Positions 26,433 through 35,859 of a DNA stretch of 64,000 bases are shown in pieces. Under the pieces are notes generated by a model. That model saw only the letters and a program-made list of their open reading frames with translations, made no database searches and was not told where the DNA came from. The position numbers and the translations under genes are program-made. The first letter of the stretch is position 1, and each line of letters opens with the position of its first letter. The DNA is from Haliscomenobacter sp965225875 (GTDB lineage: Bacteria; Bacteroidota; Bacteroidia; Chitinophagales; Saprospiraceae). The stretch is from contig NZ_CBDDBS010000003.1 in the NCBI RefSeq assembly GCF_965225875.1, positions 1,550,001 through 1,614,000 of the forward strand. The letters run 5' to 3'.

Positions 26433-28049
26433 ATGACCCGATTGATTCTCTTCCTCCTGCTCATGAGCTCCTTGAGTGCAAGCCTATTCGCCCAAGATGA
26501 GCCCCAAGACCTGCTCCCCGCCGACTTCCACCTCGGTCGTCGCGAAGCCTTGCGCAAATTGTTGCCGCCCAAAGGTGTTGCCGTATTTTTCGCCAACCCG
26601 GTGCGCAACCGTTCCAACGATGTAGACTATCTCTACCACCAGGATCCCGATTTTTACTACCTCACTGGGTATCAGGAGCCCAATGCCATGCTGATCCTAT
26701 TTGCCGACGAACAAACCGATGACAAAGGCAACAAGTACACCGAGTTGTTTTTTGCCCAAAGCCGCGACCCACTCCGCGAGCGTTGGGATGGCAAACGCCT
26801 CGGACCGGAGGGTGTCAAATCAAAATTGGGCATCGCCAATACCTTCGACCACAAAGAATTTAAGGATAAAAAAATCGATTTTGCCGCCTTTGACAAAGTG
26901 CTCTTTTTTGACTTCAAAAACGATGTACGCGACGCTGGCGGAGAGGCCGATTTGTACGACTTGATCCAGCAATTCCGGGACAAAGCGGGCATCCCTAGCA
27001 ATTACAATGGGGCCAGAGAGACCATGTACGCCCAATTGCGCGAAGTTACCGAGGAGAATTACAAGCAGGTGGCGGAAAGTGTCTTTGCCCGCTACGGCCG
27101 CAACCCGGGCATGCGCAATGACGAACACCTGCAAGCCTTCATCAAAGCGGGTTCGGGTAAAGAAGCCAAAAAGATTGTCGCCAAAATCCCGGCACTGCCC
27201 AAAAACCTGGATGCCAGTTCCTTGGGTGGCAAAATGGGGCAATTGCGCATGGTCAAATCCGATGCCGAGCTAAAGTTGCTGCGCAAAGCCGTAGATGTAT
27301 CCTGCCAAGGGCAGGTGGAAGTGATGAAAGCCATGCACCCTGCTATGTCTGAAATGGAAATCCGAGGCATTCACGAGTTTGTTTTCCGCCGGTACGGTTC
27401 GGAATATGAGGGCTACCCTTCGATCGTAGGTTCGGGGCACAACTCCTGCGTGTTGCACTACGTGGAAAACAACCGCCAAAGGGTCTCCACCGATTTGGTG
27501 CTCATGGACCTGGGCGCGGAATACCACGGCTACACCGCCGACATTACCCGCACCATTCCCGCAGATGGCACTTTTTCGGAGGAACAAAAGGCCATTTACA
27601 ACATTGTCCTGGAAGCACAAGAGGCTGCTTTTAAAGTGTGCAAACCAGGCACAGCCATGCGTGAAACCACCCGCATTTGCCGGGAAATTGCCGACAAACG
27701 TTTGGCGGAACTAGGTTTAATCAAACCCGGTGCCCAGCATGAGTATTTCCCTCACGGGGTTTCCCACCACATTGGCCTGGATGTACACGACCGCAGCACA
27801 GGCGCGCCGATGGCGGAAGGCATGGTCATCACTGTGGAGCCGGGCATTTACATTCCGCCAAATAGCCCTTGTGATCCCAAGTGGTGGGGCATTGGGGTAC
27901 GCATTGAGGATGATGTGCTGATTACCAAGGATGGGTATGAGTTGCTGTCAAAATCTGCGCCACGGACAGTGGAGGAGATTGAAAAAATGATGGCGCAGCC
28001 GAGTCCGCTGGATGCGTTTTTGTTGCCGAATTTGGACAAGAAGAATTAA
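26433..28049 (+). CDS. Secreted Xaa-Pro aminopeptidase (peptidase M24B)
   Basis: 538 residues with a signal peptide (MTRLILFLLLMSSLSASLFA, cut before QDEPQ), so periplasmic. The N-terminal aminopeptidase-P domain (FHLGRREALRKLLPPKGVAV ... DFYYLTGYQEPNAM) is followed by a pita-bread domain. Metal ligands are Asp359 (MDLGAEYHG) and Asp370 (TADITRT), the His in HGVSHHIGLDVHD, Glu in VITVEPGIYIPP and Glu in VRIEDDVLIT. All five ligands are present, so the enzyme should be an active dimetal (usually Mn) peptidase removing residues ahead of proline. It stands alone. Confidence 0.93.
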   Translation: MTRLILFLLLMSSLSASLFAQDEPQDLLPADFHLGRREALRKLLPPKGVAVFFANPVRNRSNDVDYLYHQDPDFYYLTGYQEPNAMLILFADEQTDDKGNKYTELFFAQSRDPLRERWDGKRLGPEGVKSKLGIANTFDHKEFKDKKIDFAAFDKVLFFDFKNDVRDAGGEADLYDLIQQFRDKAGIPSNYNGARETMYAQLREVTEENYKQVAESVFARYGRNPGMRNDEHLQAFIKAGSGKEAKKIVAKIPALPKNLDASSLGGKMGQLRMVKSDAELKLLRKAVDVSCQGQVEVMKAMHPAMSEMEIRGIHEFVFRRYGSEYEGYPSIVGSGHNSCVLHYVENNRQRVSTDLVLMDLGAEYHGYTADITRTIPADGTFSEEQKAIYNIVLEAQEAAFKVCKPGTAMRETTRICREIADKRLAELGLIKPGAQHEYFPHGVSHHIGLDVHDRSTGAPMAEGMVITVEPGIYIPPNSPCDPKWWGIGVRIEDDVLITKDGYELLSKSAPRTVEEIEKMMAQPSPLDAFLLPNLDKKN

Positions 28050-28105
28050 TAATAAACTTGGATCGCTCTGTATCTTTGAGAAAAGGACCAAAGCGGCATT
28101 TTTTA

Positions 28106-28260
28106 GCACAAAGGACACAATGGCAGCACAAAGGACACAAAGTTAGACGTTGACGAAGTCTACTGCCCAAAACGAGGTAAACAGAAATACAAGCTCAAGA
28201 ATAAGGCATTGTCAACGTCATATCTTTGTGTCCTTTGTGCTGCCATTGTGTCCTTTGTGT
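28106..28260. repeat. ACAAAGGACAC palindromic element with conserved loop, copy 1
   Basis: Arms 28106-28142 and 28224-28260 pair over 37 bases with one mismatch; the stem continues with GACGTTGAC (28146-28154) and GTCAACGTC (28211-28219) after a small bulge. The 56-base loop contains CTGCCCAAAACGAGG. The element at 52416-52578 has the same layout, and its loop contains CTGCCCAAAATGAGG. Because the loop is conserved as well as the arms, this is a discrete element rather than a chance palindrome. It lies between the tandem aminopeptidase P and phosphatase genes. Confidence 0.88.
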
Positions 28261-28313
28261 TCATTGATTATTTGTGATACTTATCTGATACTTTCACCCA
28301 AATTTGTCCTCGT

Positions 28314-29756
28314 ATGAGAAATCTACTCAGTTTACTTTTTCTACTCGGTGTCTACTTGTTGAATGCCCAAAATGTACCCGTGGACTACTACCCTCCCACC
28401 CCGGTACCCGATCGCATCATCACCAGTTGGAAAACCGATCCCAGTACTTCCTTTTCCGTCAATTGGCGTACATCGGTAAGTGTCAGCAAGGGAGCAGGGC
28501 AGATTGCCTTAGCCAGCCCCAGCCCCGATTTTGACAGCATCAAAGTGACCGAGGCAGTGAGTGAAATGCTGGTCAGTGATATGAGTGCAGCACATTACCA
28601 CTCGCTCAATTTCACCGGCTTAAAACCCAATACGCTGTATGCCTACCGCGTTGGCGATGGTATGAACATATGGAGTGAATGGGTACATTTTCGCACCGCA
28701 GAAGCCAAAGAAGCCCCATTTTCCTTCATTTATTTTGGCGATGCCCAAAATGACCTGAAATCAAAATGGTCGCGCACCATTCGCCAAGCCTATAGCAATT
28801 TGCCCAAAGCCGATTTTATGCTGCACGCCGGGGATTTGATCAATGTGGCCCAACGCGATCAGGAATGGGGGGAATGGTTTTATGCCGGAGGTTGGATTTA
28901 TCAAAACATCCCCAGTATCGTTACTCCTGGCAACCACGAGTATCCACGCATCAATAACCAAACCGCACTGAGCAAACATTGGCGGCCTTCCTTCACTTTG
29001 CCAGAAAATGGCCCGGCTGGATTGGAAGAAAGTGCTTATTACGTCGACTATCAAGGGACCAGAGTGATTTCACTTAACTCTACCGCCTACCTCTATTTTG
29101 ATAAAGACAGCGTCAGTCAGATGATATGGTTGGATCAGGTGCTGAAAAACAACCCCAACAAATGGACCGTCGTGACCATGCACCACCCGGTGTTTTCGCC
29201 GGCTGGTGACCGAGACTCTCCGGCTTTGCGCAGCGGCTTCAAAACCTTGTTTGACAAATACAATGTGGATGTGGTGCTCCAGGGACACGACCATACTTAT
29301 GCGCGGGGTGGCAACAACTTGCCCAGCGGTGCAACGGTGATTGACTCTACCGGGCCAGTTTATGCCGTATCGGTAAGTGGGCCGAAGATGTACTTGTCCA
29401 ACTTGTTGACCTGGATTGATCGGGCGGCGGTGGAAACACAATTGTACCAATTGGTGCATGTCAACAAAGACACCATGACCTATGAGGCCTACACCACAGT
29501 CGGCGAGTTATACGATAAATTTCAATTGATCAAAACGGGGAATGGGCGGAAGAAATTCATCGATATGACGCCTCCTGGGGTGAAAGAAAGGATTGAATTG
29601 ACGACGGCTCGTTTGGAAAAACTCAATGCAACGGAACGGGCCAAATGGACGGAGCGCTTCAATGCTTACAAGGCTCGAAAGCTGGCGCACGAGGAGGCGA
29701 TAAAGGCGCAGGCAGCGAAAACTAAACAACCAAGCAAACCAAAAAAGAAAAAATAA
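28314..29756 (+). CDS. Purple acid phosphatase-type metallophosphoesterase
   Basis: 480 residues with a signal peptide (MRNLLSLLFLLGVYLLNAQ). A fibronectin-III-like N-terminal domain (about 25-130, DRIITSWKTDPSTSFSVNWR ... HFRTAEA) is typical of purple acid phosphatases. The metallophosphatase domain carries FGDAQND, HAGDLIN, GNHEYPR, MHHPVFS and GHDHTYARG, giving all dimetal ligands. The C-terminus is a helical Lys/Ala/Glu-rich tail ending KPKKKK. It probably releases phosphate from organic esters outside the cytoplasm. A palindrome follows four bases after the stop. Confidence 0.9.
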   Translation: MRNLLSLLFLLGVYLLNAQNVPVDYYPPTPVPDRIITSWKTDPSTSFSVNWRTSVSVSKGAGQIALASPSPDFDSIKVTEAVSEMLVSDMSAAHYHSLNFTGLKPNTLYAYRVGDGMNIWSEWVHFRTAEAKEAPFSFIYFGDAQNDLKSKWSRTIRQAYSNLPKADFMLHAGDLINVAQRDQEWGEWFYAGGWIYQNIPSIVTPGNHEYPRINNQTALSKHWRPSFTLPENGPAGLEESAYYVDYQGTRVISLNSTAYLYFDKDSVSQMIWLDQVLKNNPNKWTVVTMHHPVFSPAGDRDSPALRSGFKTLFDKYNVDVVLQGHDHTYARGGNNLPSGATVIDSTGPVYAVSVSGPKMYLSNLLTWIDRAAVETQLYQLVHVNKDTMTYEAYTTVGELYDKFQLIKTGNGRKKFIDMTPPGVKERIELTTARLEKLNATERAKWTERFNAYKARKLAHEEAIKAQAAKTKQPSKPKKKK

Positions 29757-29760
29757 CTAC

Positions 29761-29863
29761 TGAGGTGTCCTTAGGTGCCTTAGGTGGTGAGAAAAAACAT
29801 ACTCTTCGCGCTTGCGCGCAAGGGTTTTTAATTGAACCACCTAAGACATCTAAGGGCACCTCA
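29761..29863. repeat. Long intergenic palindrome, CCACCTAAG family, copy 4
   Basis: Arms 29761-29788 and 29836-29863 pair over 28 bases with three mismatches. The loop carries a GC palindrome, CTTGCGCGCAAG (29811-29822). It lies between the convergent phosphatase and DUF1080 genes; the DUF1080 stop is eight bases beyond. Confidence 0.86.
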
Positions 29864-29870
29864 GTTGTTA

Positions 29871-32828
29871 TTACTTGGTCAAGTCCTTGATACGGATGTT
29901 CCGGAATTTAAGGATCGAGCCATGGCCCAAAAAGCCAATATGTCCCGAGTTACGGTTCAATCCCGGGTGATCCTTGTGATCCAGGGTGCCATTTTTAGAA
30001 GCTTCCTTCATGTCACCTTCCACAATCACGGTACCATTCAAGGTTACCCGAATAAAGTTGCCTTTGACGTATACTTCTTCCTGGTTCCACTCCCCTACTG
30101 GCTTGAGGAAATCACGCTTGGCGGGCATTACACCGTAAACCGAACCATGGTACTGGTACTGTTCCAATTTGGCGTAAATCGGAGCGGTATTGTCCAGAAT
30201 CTGGATTTCCTTGCCCACGTAGGCAGCATCCCCTTCCAGTGGCGCGTGAATACCCAGACCATTGTTGGCACCAGGAGTCAATTGGAACTCAAAGCGGAAA
30301 ATGAAGTCTGAATATTCCTTTGCCGTGTACAGATTGCCCCGGTTCTGGGTAGCAGTTGGGTAAATGGCCAGGGTGTAATTGTCCACCACGTAATCCGTTT
30401 TGTTGCCTACCCAGTTGTTCAGGTCTTTCCCGTTGAATAAGATGTCAAAATTCTCCTTCTTTTCATCTGCTGTCAGTTCATAAGCTTGGTTGGTTTCGGT
30501 ACCAGAGGCCGGCAAAGTGGCCAGATAAGTATCGATATCGATTAGTTCGTATTGGCTATCGGGGCCATCCAAAACCTTGCGGGCACGCTCCAGCGCGCTG
30601 CGCACGGAAGGGCCAGTGAGGCCAGGTTTGGCATCGGCGGTAGGCAGGGCGATCTGCATGACCGAGCGACTAGCCGTAGCGGCCAAATCGGCATCGTCAA
30701 AATACCGGCTAGCCGACATCAAAGCAGCCAATCCACGCAAGCGACCAATCGCACGAATAATGTTAAGCTTGTCGTTTTTGGTCTCCACTACCAACATACT
30801 TTCGTGCAGAATCGACAACTTTTGCTCATCCGACCAGTCGGAGCGGTTGAGTTGATTGATCATGGCATTAAAAGCCCGGCTGTGGTAGCTGCTCAAGGCT
30901 GGAGTTTGGCGAATTTTCAACAAGCTGCGAATGGCATCGCTGTTGTTCCAGTTGCACAAGGCTGTAAAGGCCGCTTCTTTTTCCGCCGCAGTGCCTTGTT
31001 CAAAACTGGCATTGACTTTTTCCAGCGCAGGTTTATCCGCTACGTAAGCCAAAAGTGGAATGGCTTTACTTTTGTTGCTGGTGTAGGCTTCATTAACCGC
31101 AGCCGTGCCGCTGGCATCCAAAGCTGGAACAATGGCCGCTTGTACTGCCTTGACTTGTGATTCTTTATTGGTTTTTTCCAGCAGTCCCAACAAACTTTTC
31201 AGGTTGGCAGGAGTGGCCAAACGCGCCAAAGCCTGATACGCTCCATTTTGCACCATCGTGTCCGCAGCCTGAGTAAGCGCTACAACATTGTCAAAGTAAG
31301 CACTAGCGCGGCGTTCAGCAATGATTTGCACCAAAGCCACCTGGGCAGCGGGCGAAGCGGCACCTAGTTTATCCACCAGGAGTTTGCAATTGTCCTTGTC
31401 TAACACTTGCAGCAGAGCTTGTTGCGCAGGCATTACTTCCTCTTTGGAGGTGGCCTTCAACAAATAATCCAGCAGGTTTGGGGCGAACTTTTTGTTACCG
31501 GTCAAGGCCAAGGCATTGGCAGATACACTACGCACCGCAGCGTTGGCGGAGCTCAAGCCAGGCAACAAACGTTTTTCCAAAAAAACGGGATCTGACTTGG
31601 AAACCGCTGCCAGCATAGCCAAGATTTCACCTTGAGTATCGGCCGTAGCTTTGCTGTAAATCGCTTCCCATAGTGGTTTCACCGTTGGCTTCTTGAGGGA
31701 GCTAGCGGCAATTTTCAGCACTTCCCGGCGATATTCAGCATCAAAACGGTTGAGTTCAGCATTCAAGGTTTTGACGGCCAGTTCGGCATTGGCCCAATTC
31801 AAAGCTTTGAGGGCAGCCAGGCGATAGTGCTGCTGCTCTGTTTTGATTGTGATTGCCAGGATGTCGTTAGCCAACTTGCTGACCAGAGCGATGTTTTTGG
31901 GGTGCTGCAATTGTTTCAGGTATTCCATCAATGCACTCGCAGCTTCGGTTGGATCATTTTTAAAATCCACCGCTTTGGCTTTGTTCAACAAAAGGGAATA
32001 GGTTGACCCTTCGCCCATCAAAGCCAGGCTCCAAAGTGCTTGTTTTTGAAGGGCCGCATCCGTACTGGAGGCAAAAGCCAGAATGGAAGGAATAGCAGTC
32101 TTTGCCTTCAACTCGCCCAGGGCCTCAATGATGCGGTTTTGCACGGCTGGTTTGGCCGCTTTTAGGGCAGCGACCAGGGCAGGCTGTACATCAGGGGTAC
32201 GAATGGTCACCAAAGCGGCGATGGCTGGCGCATACAATGCATCGTTGGAAAAATAGGCACTCAAAGGTTTTACACTGGCCGTAGTGCCCACCAACTGGAT
32301 ATTGCTGATGAAATAGGCTTTAACTTCGTTGTCTGTCGCCTTGGTCAATGCTTGTAAAAAGGCCTTTTCAATGATGGCTTTATCCACCGGTGTTTTGGCA
32401 TAGTGGGTCAACAAGGAAACGGCATAGCGAGGGGCAACCCCGGCAGCCTGGCCATTAGGCACTACCTGAGTGCAAACCAGATCGAGTCCTGTGGCACCAG
32501 TGGCCAGCAATTCGGCGTAGGTTTTTTCAGCGGCCTGGTTGCTTTTGGCAGGCAGGGTGGCGAGGATGTCGGCGATTTTGGTGGGGGTGTTGGGCTGGGC
32601 GAAGAGGAGGAAAGGACTCAGGAGCAGAAAGAGGCTCAGGAGTTTTCCCCAGGGCTGAGATCGGGGGCTTCGCCGCGACTGGTTCTCCCACGATGAACTT
32701 CCCCACGACTGAAGTCGTGGGTTGGGGCCGTGGTGGTGCCTCCCACGGTTGAAACCGTGGGTTGGCGGCGGGGTGGATGTTTGATGGTTATGGTTAGGCA
32801 TCGAAGATATGGATGGATGTGGTTTCAT
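29871..32828 (-). CDS. HEAT-repeat protein with C-terminal 3-keto-disaccharide hydrolase (DUF1080) domain
   Basis: 985 residues. A long alpha-helical HEAT-like array (about 90-760, e.g. AVQNRIIEALGELKAKTAIP) precedes a DUF1080/3-keto-glycoside hydrolase domain (about 790-985: FDILFNGKDLNNWVGNK, FIFRFEFQLTPGANNGLGIH, NRNSGHIGFLGHGSILKFRN). The domain is a concanavalin-like beta sandwich that cleaves glycosides already oxidised at C3. The secretion signal (GKLLSLFLLLSPFLLFAQ) does not begin until residue about 61. The preceding residues are encoded by REP-like DNA (32647-32765), and no ATG, GTG or TTG lies in frame between them and the signal. The gene follows, by 21 bases, a Tat-exported Gfo/Idh/MocA oxidoreductase that could supply the 3-keto substrate. 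Confidence 0.85.
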   Translation of the reverse strand: MKPHPSISSMPNHNHQTSTPPPTHGFNRGRHHHGPNPRLQSWGSSSWENQSRRSPRSQPWGKLLSLFLLLSPFLLFAQPNTPTKIADILATLPAKSNQAAEKTYAELLATGATGLDLVCTQVVPNGQAAGVAPRYAVSLLTHYAKTPVDKAIIEKAFLQALTKATDNEVKAYFISNIQLVGTTASVKPLSAYFSNDALYAPAIAALVTIRTPDVQPALVAALKAAKPAVQNRIIEALGELKAKTAIPSILAFASSTDAALQKQALWSLALMGEGSTYSLLLNKAKAVDFKNDPTEAASALMEYLKQLQHPKNIALVSKLANDILAITIKTEQQHYRLAALKALNWANAELAVKTLNAELNRFDAEYRREVLKIAASSLKKPTVKPLWEAIYSKATADTQGEILAMLAAVSKSDPVFLEKRLLPGLSSANAAVRSVSANALALTGNKKFAPNLLDYLLKATSKEEVMPAQQALLQVLDKDNCKLLVDKLGAASPAAQVALVQIIAERRASAYFDNVVALTQAADTMVQNGAYQALARLATPANLKSLLGLLEKTNKESQVKAVQAAIVPALDASGTAAVNEAYTSNKSKAIPLLAYVADKPALEKVNASFEQGTAAEKEAAFTALCNWNNSDAIRSLLKIRQTPALSSYHSRAFNAMINQLNRSDWSDEQKLSILHESMLVVETKNDKLNIIRAIGRLRGLAALMSASRYFDDADLAATASRSVMQIALPTADAKPGLTGPSVRSALERARKVLDGPDSQYELIDIDTYLATLPASGTETNQAYELTADEKKENFDILFNGKDLNNWVGNKTDYVVDNYTLAIYPTATQNRGNLYTAKEYSDFIFRFEFQLTPGANNGLGIHAPLEGDAAYVGKEIQILDNTAPIYAKLEQYQYHGSVYGVMPAKRDFLKPVGEWNQEEVYVKGNFIRVTLNGTVIVEGDMKEASKNGTLDHKDHPGLNRNSGHIGFLGHGSILKFRNIRIKDLTK
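32647..32765. repeat. REP-hairpin cluster inside the 5' end of the DUF1080 gene
   Basis: Two clear units: 32702-32725 (CCCACGACTGAAGTCGTGGG then TTGG) and 32742-32765 (CCCACGGTTGAAACCGTGGG then TTGG). Two degenerate ones lie near 32647-32667 and 32687-32704. The central TGAA and trailing GTTGG match the REP units at 25343-25505. Read on the minus strand, they encode the His/Arg/Pro/Trp-rich N-terminal extension of the DUF1080 protein. Confidence 0.85.
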
Positions 32829-32849
32829 AGTTGGTTTTTGCAGTGATGA

Positions 32850-34133
32850 TCAGATTTTCCAGGGGCCACGCATGGGCTGGTTGATGAGGCGGTTGGCGGC
32901 TTCATCGTTGATGAATTCCTGCTTGAGGGGGTCAAACTGGAGGGTACGCCCCAATTGCAGGGCTATTTTACCCATGTTGACTACCGTACAGGAGTTGTGG
33001 CCATTGATTTCATTGAGGGCAAATTTTTGACGGGTTTTCACCGATTCACTGAAGCTGGTCACCTGGGGCGCCGGATCGGGGAAGCTGTCAATCATTTGCA
33101 ACAAGTTGGGAATGGTAGATTTAAAGCCTTTGTAGATTTTCCCTTTGGGCCCTTCGATGTAGGCTGCATCCGGGTTTTTGTTTTCCCCATCCAGAATGAT
33201 TTTGCAACCATCGGCATAAGTGAAGGTGATTTTGCGCCAGGTGCCTACGGCATCGTCGTGCTGTTGGGGGCAATCAACTTCTACTTTGACTGGACTGGTG
33301 TTGTCCTTGCCCAGGATGTATTGGACGGGGTCGATGTAGTGTTGTCCCATATCCCCGAGGCCGCCACCGTCGTAGTCCCAGTAGCCCCGGAAAGTGGTGT
33401 GCACGCGGTGAGGGTTATAGGGTTTGTAAGGAGCTGGGCCCAGCCACATGTCGTAATCCAACTCGGAGGGTACGGGCATGGGTTCCAGGTTGCTTTTGCC
33501 CACCCAGTAAAATTTCCAGTTGAAGCCGGTAACCCCGCTGATGTTCACCGTCAATGGCCAGCCTAAAACACCACTTTCAACTACTTTTTTCAGTGGTTTA
33601 ACGGTGGTATTCAGTCCATAAAATTGGTCGGTAAAACGGAACCAGGTATTGAGGCGAAACATCCGGCCGTATTGCTCCATGGCTTCCACCACCCTTTTGC
33701 CTTCGCCGATGGTGCGGGTCATCGGTTTTTCACACCAGACGTCCTTGCCAGCCTGGGCTGCCATAACCGACATTACGCCGTGCCAATGCGGCGGGGTAGC
33801 AATGTGAACGATGTCGATATCGGGTTGAGCAATCAAATCGCGGAAATCGGAATAAGCCCGAGCCTGGCCATTTGATTGGTCAACGGCCATTTTGAGGTGC
33901 TTTTTATCGACATCACAAACGGCAACGAGTTTGGTGCCTTCATAACCAAAATGGCCACGCCCCATACCGCCTACACCAATGATCCCTTTGGTGAGGGTGT
34001 CACTCGGAGCTAAAAAACCCTTGCCCAACACGTGACGGGGGACAATGCTAAACGCGCCCAGGGCCAAGGCGGAATTCTTGATGAAATTGCGACGAGATCG
34101 CAAGTGATTCGTTTTGTTTTGGTCTGCTGACAT
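32850..34133 (-). CDS. Tat-exported Gfo/Idh/MocA family oxidoreductase
   Basis: 427 residues. A twin-arginine signal, RSRRNFIKNSALALGAF (Arg14-Arg15), implies export folded with its nucleotide cofactor. The Rossmann loop GVGGMGRGH is at 53-61. DVWCEKPMTR holds the conserved EKP lysine. The C-terminal half has the family beta-sheet domain (WDYDGGGLGDMGQHYIDPVQ). Periplasmic Gfo/Idh/MocA proteins oxidise or isomerise sugars with tightly bound NAD(P). Being directly upstream of a DUF1080 gene on the same strand suggests that it produces or recycles 3-keto-glycosides. The substrate is not known. Confidence 0.9.
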   Translation of the reverse strand: MSADQNKTNHLRSRRNFIKNSALALGAFSIVPRHVLGKGFLAPSDTLTKGIIGVGGMGRGHFGYEGTKLVAVCDVDKKHLKMAVDQSNGQARAYSDFRDLIAQPDIDIVHIATPPHWHGVMSVMAAQAGKDVWCEKPMTRTIGEGKRVVEAMEQYGRMFRLNTWFRFTDQFYGLNTTVKPLKKVVESGVLGWPLTVNISGVTGFNWKFYWVGKSNLEPMPVPSELDYDMWLGPAPYKPYNPHRVHTTFRGYWDYDGGGLGDMGQHYIDPVQYILGKDNTSPVKVEVDCPQQHDDAVGTWRKITFTYADGCKIILDGENKNPDAAYIEGPKGKIYKGFKSTIPNLLQMIDSFPDPAPQVTSFSESVKTRQKFALNEINGHNSCTVVNMGKIALQLGRTLQFDPLKQEFINDEAANRLINQPMRGPWKI

Positions 34134-34263
34134 ACACTGTATTTTGATAGAGTAAGATAGGCAGGTTTTGGAAAAAGTAGGGATGGAAGTTTAGCCAAAT
34201 ATTTTCCCTGAAATTTTGAACGTTTCCCTCATTGCCGTGTAAACCCCAAAAAATCCATTATTT

Positions 34264-35853
34264 ATGTCAAAAAGCAACCTTTTGATAGTCTGTCTTTTTT
34301 TGTGCGCTTTATTCAGTGTGAACTCTTTTGCCGCCAGTGGTGATTTTGAAAACCGCCTACGGCAAGCCGAAATAATTGGTGACAAAAGCCAGGTCGAGTC
34401 CATTTGTAAAGAGTGGTATGCCAGTGGCCAGTACTCACCCGGCGTATTGAACTGGAATTACAATGCCCTGATGTCGGTCGAAAAAGACGCGATTATTTTT
34501 ACCCAGCAAGAAAGTGACACCTATCCCGCGCTGTTGTTGCAGCATGCCCTGAAAGTTCGGCCCGATGTCAAGGTTTTGGGTATGCAATTATTGGAAAACC
34601 CCGAGTACCGGAAATTAGTCATCCAGGATCAGCAGCTGCACTGGATCGCGGTGGAGGGAAGTTTGAGTGATTTTTGGAAACAGTTTTTGGATACCCGCAA
34701 TCAGGTTTTTTTGCAAAAAACGCCCATTTATTTTGGGGTCATGACCAATAAAAACCTCTTGTTTGCTGACAAAGCGCGTTTGTACCTTACCGGCCTGGCG
34801 CTTAAATACAGCCTCCAAAACATTGACAATGTGGCGATGTTGCGCGAGAATTTTGAACAACGTTTTCGCCTGGATTACCTGGATTTTTCGCTGCAACCCG
34901 AAAAAGATCCCGCTTTGATCGCGCGTTTGAACCTCAATTATGTGCCTGCGTTGGTGCTCTTGCATCGGTATTATGCCGCCAAGGGAGCTTTGCCACAAGC
35001 CAATCGGATGCAATCTTTGGCTTTGCAGGTGGCCAGGGCTGCCGAGCGGGAAACTGAGGTCAGCGCCTTGTTTTTGCCTGAAAAAACCGCAACACCAATT
35101 GTGTCCGCTATTTCCGTAAAAAACCTGGATAAAGCGGTGCGCGTGGTAGCGCCCAAACTGTATGCCTTTGAAACTGAAGTGACCAATGGCCAATACGAAC
35201 TTTTTTTGCAAGATTTGTTGAAAAACAAAGACTTCGATCAAATTGCCCAGTGCCGCATTCATCCAGTGGATTGGCAAGCTTTGTTACCAGAAAACCTGAG
35301 CAAAATGCCCCTGGAACAAGTTTTCAAAAATGGCAACCCTGCCGGTCCCGAAACCCCGGTACAGAACATCAGCCACGAGGCAGCCCAACGCTATTGTGCC
35401 TGGATCACCCAGGTGTACAATGCCTCAGCAGAAAAGAAAAAATTCAAAAAAGTGCTGTTCCGTTTGCCTACCGAAGCAGAGTGGGAAATGGCCGCAGCCG
35501 GGGGGCGCAAGGATGTACAATTCCCCTGGGGAGGGCCTTTCTTTCGAAATACGAAGGGCTGTTATCTGGGGAATTTCAAATCGGTTGAGCGTTGTAAGGA
35601 TTGCCCCAACCAAGATGGAGACAATATTGATGGAGGCATTTTCAGCGTCACGGCCACTTCCTATTTCCCCAATGATTTTGGATTATACTGTGTATCCGGA
35701 AATGTAGCAGAAATGATTCAGGAATACGGTATTAGCAAAGGTGGCAGCTGGAAGGATCATCCAGAAATGGCGCACATCACCGCTAAAAACACCTATACGC
35801 AGCCAAGTCCCAGCCTCGGTTTTAGGGTCTTTATGGAAGTCATCGAAGAATAG
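34264..35853 (+). CDS. FGE/SUMF1-like domain protein, probably non-catalytic
   Basis: 529 residues with a signal peptide (about 1-24, NSFAASGDFE). An N-terminal helical domain (about 25-270) includes AIIFTQQESDTYPALLLQHA, which recalls the C-terminal region of Bacteroidota DUF2723 proteins. The C-terminal FGE-sulfatase domain (about 290-529) shows YAFETEVTNGQYELF, FRLPTEAEWEMAAAGGRK, YFPNDFGLYCVSGNVAEM and KGGSW. The usual GFRC near the end is GFRVF here, so one catalytic cysteine of true formylglycine-generating enzymes is absent. A structural role, as in GldK-type proteins, is more likely. A sigma-factor gene starts six bases after the stop. Confidence 0.82.
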   Translation: MSKSNLLIVCLFLCALFSVNSFAASGDFENRLRQAEIIGDKSQVESICKEWYASGQYSPGVLNWNYNALMSVEKDAIIFTQQESDTYPALLLQHALKVRPDVKVLGMQLLENPEYRKLVIQDQQLHWIAVEGSLSDFWKQFLDTRNQVFLQKTPIYFGVMTNKNLLFADKARLYLTGLALKYSLQNIDNVAMLRENFEQRFRLDYLDFSLQPEKDPALIARLNLNYVPALVLLHRYYAAKGALPQANRMQSLALQVARAAERETEVSALFLPEKTATPIVSAISVKNLDKAVRVVAPKLYAFETEVTNGQYELFLQDLLKNKDFDQIAQCRIHPVDWQALLPENLSKMPLEQVFKNGNPAGPETPVQNISHEAAQRYCAWITQVYNASAEKKKFKKVLFRLPTEAEWEMAAAGGRKDVQFPWGGPFFRNTKGCYLGNFKSVERCKDCPNQDGDNIDGGIFSVTATSYFPNDFGLYCVSGNVAEMIQEYGISKGGSWKDHPEMAHITAKNTYTQPSPSLGFRVFMEVIEE

Positions 35854-35859
35854 TGGCGG

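Noticed and set aside
32647..32765. CRISPR array
   Set aside because: The repeats are palindromic REP hairpins with irregular spacing and no unique spacers of constant length; there are no cas genes.
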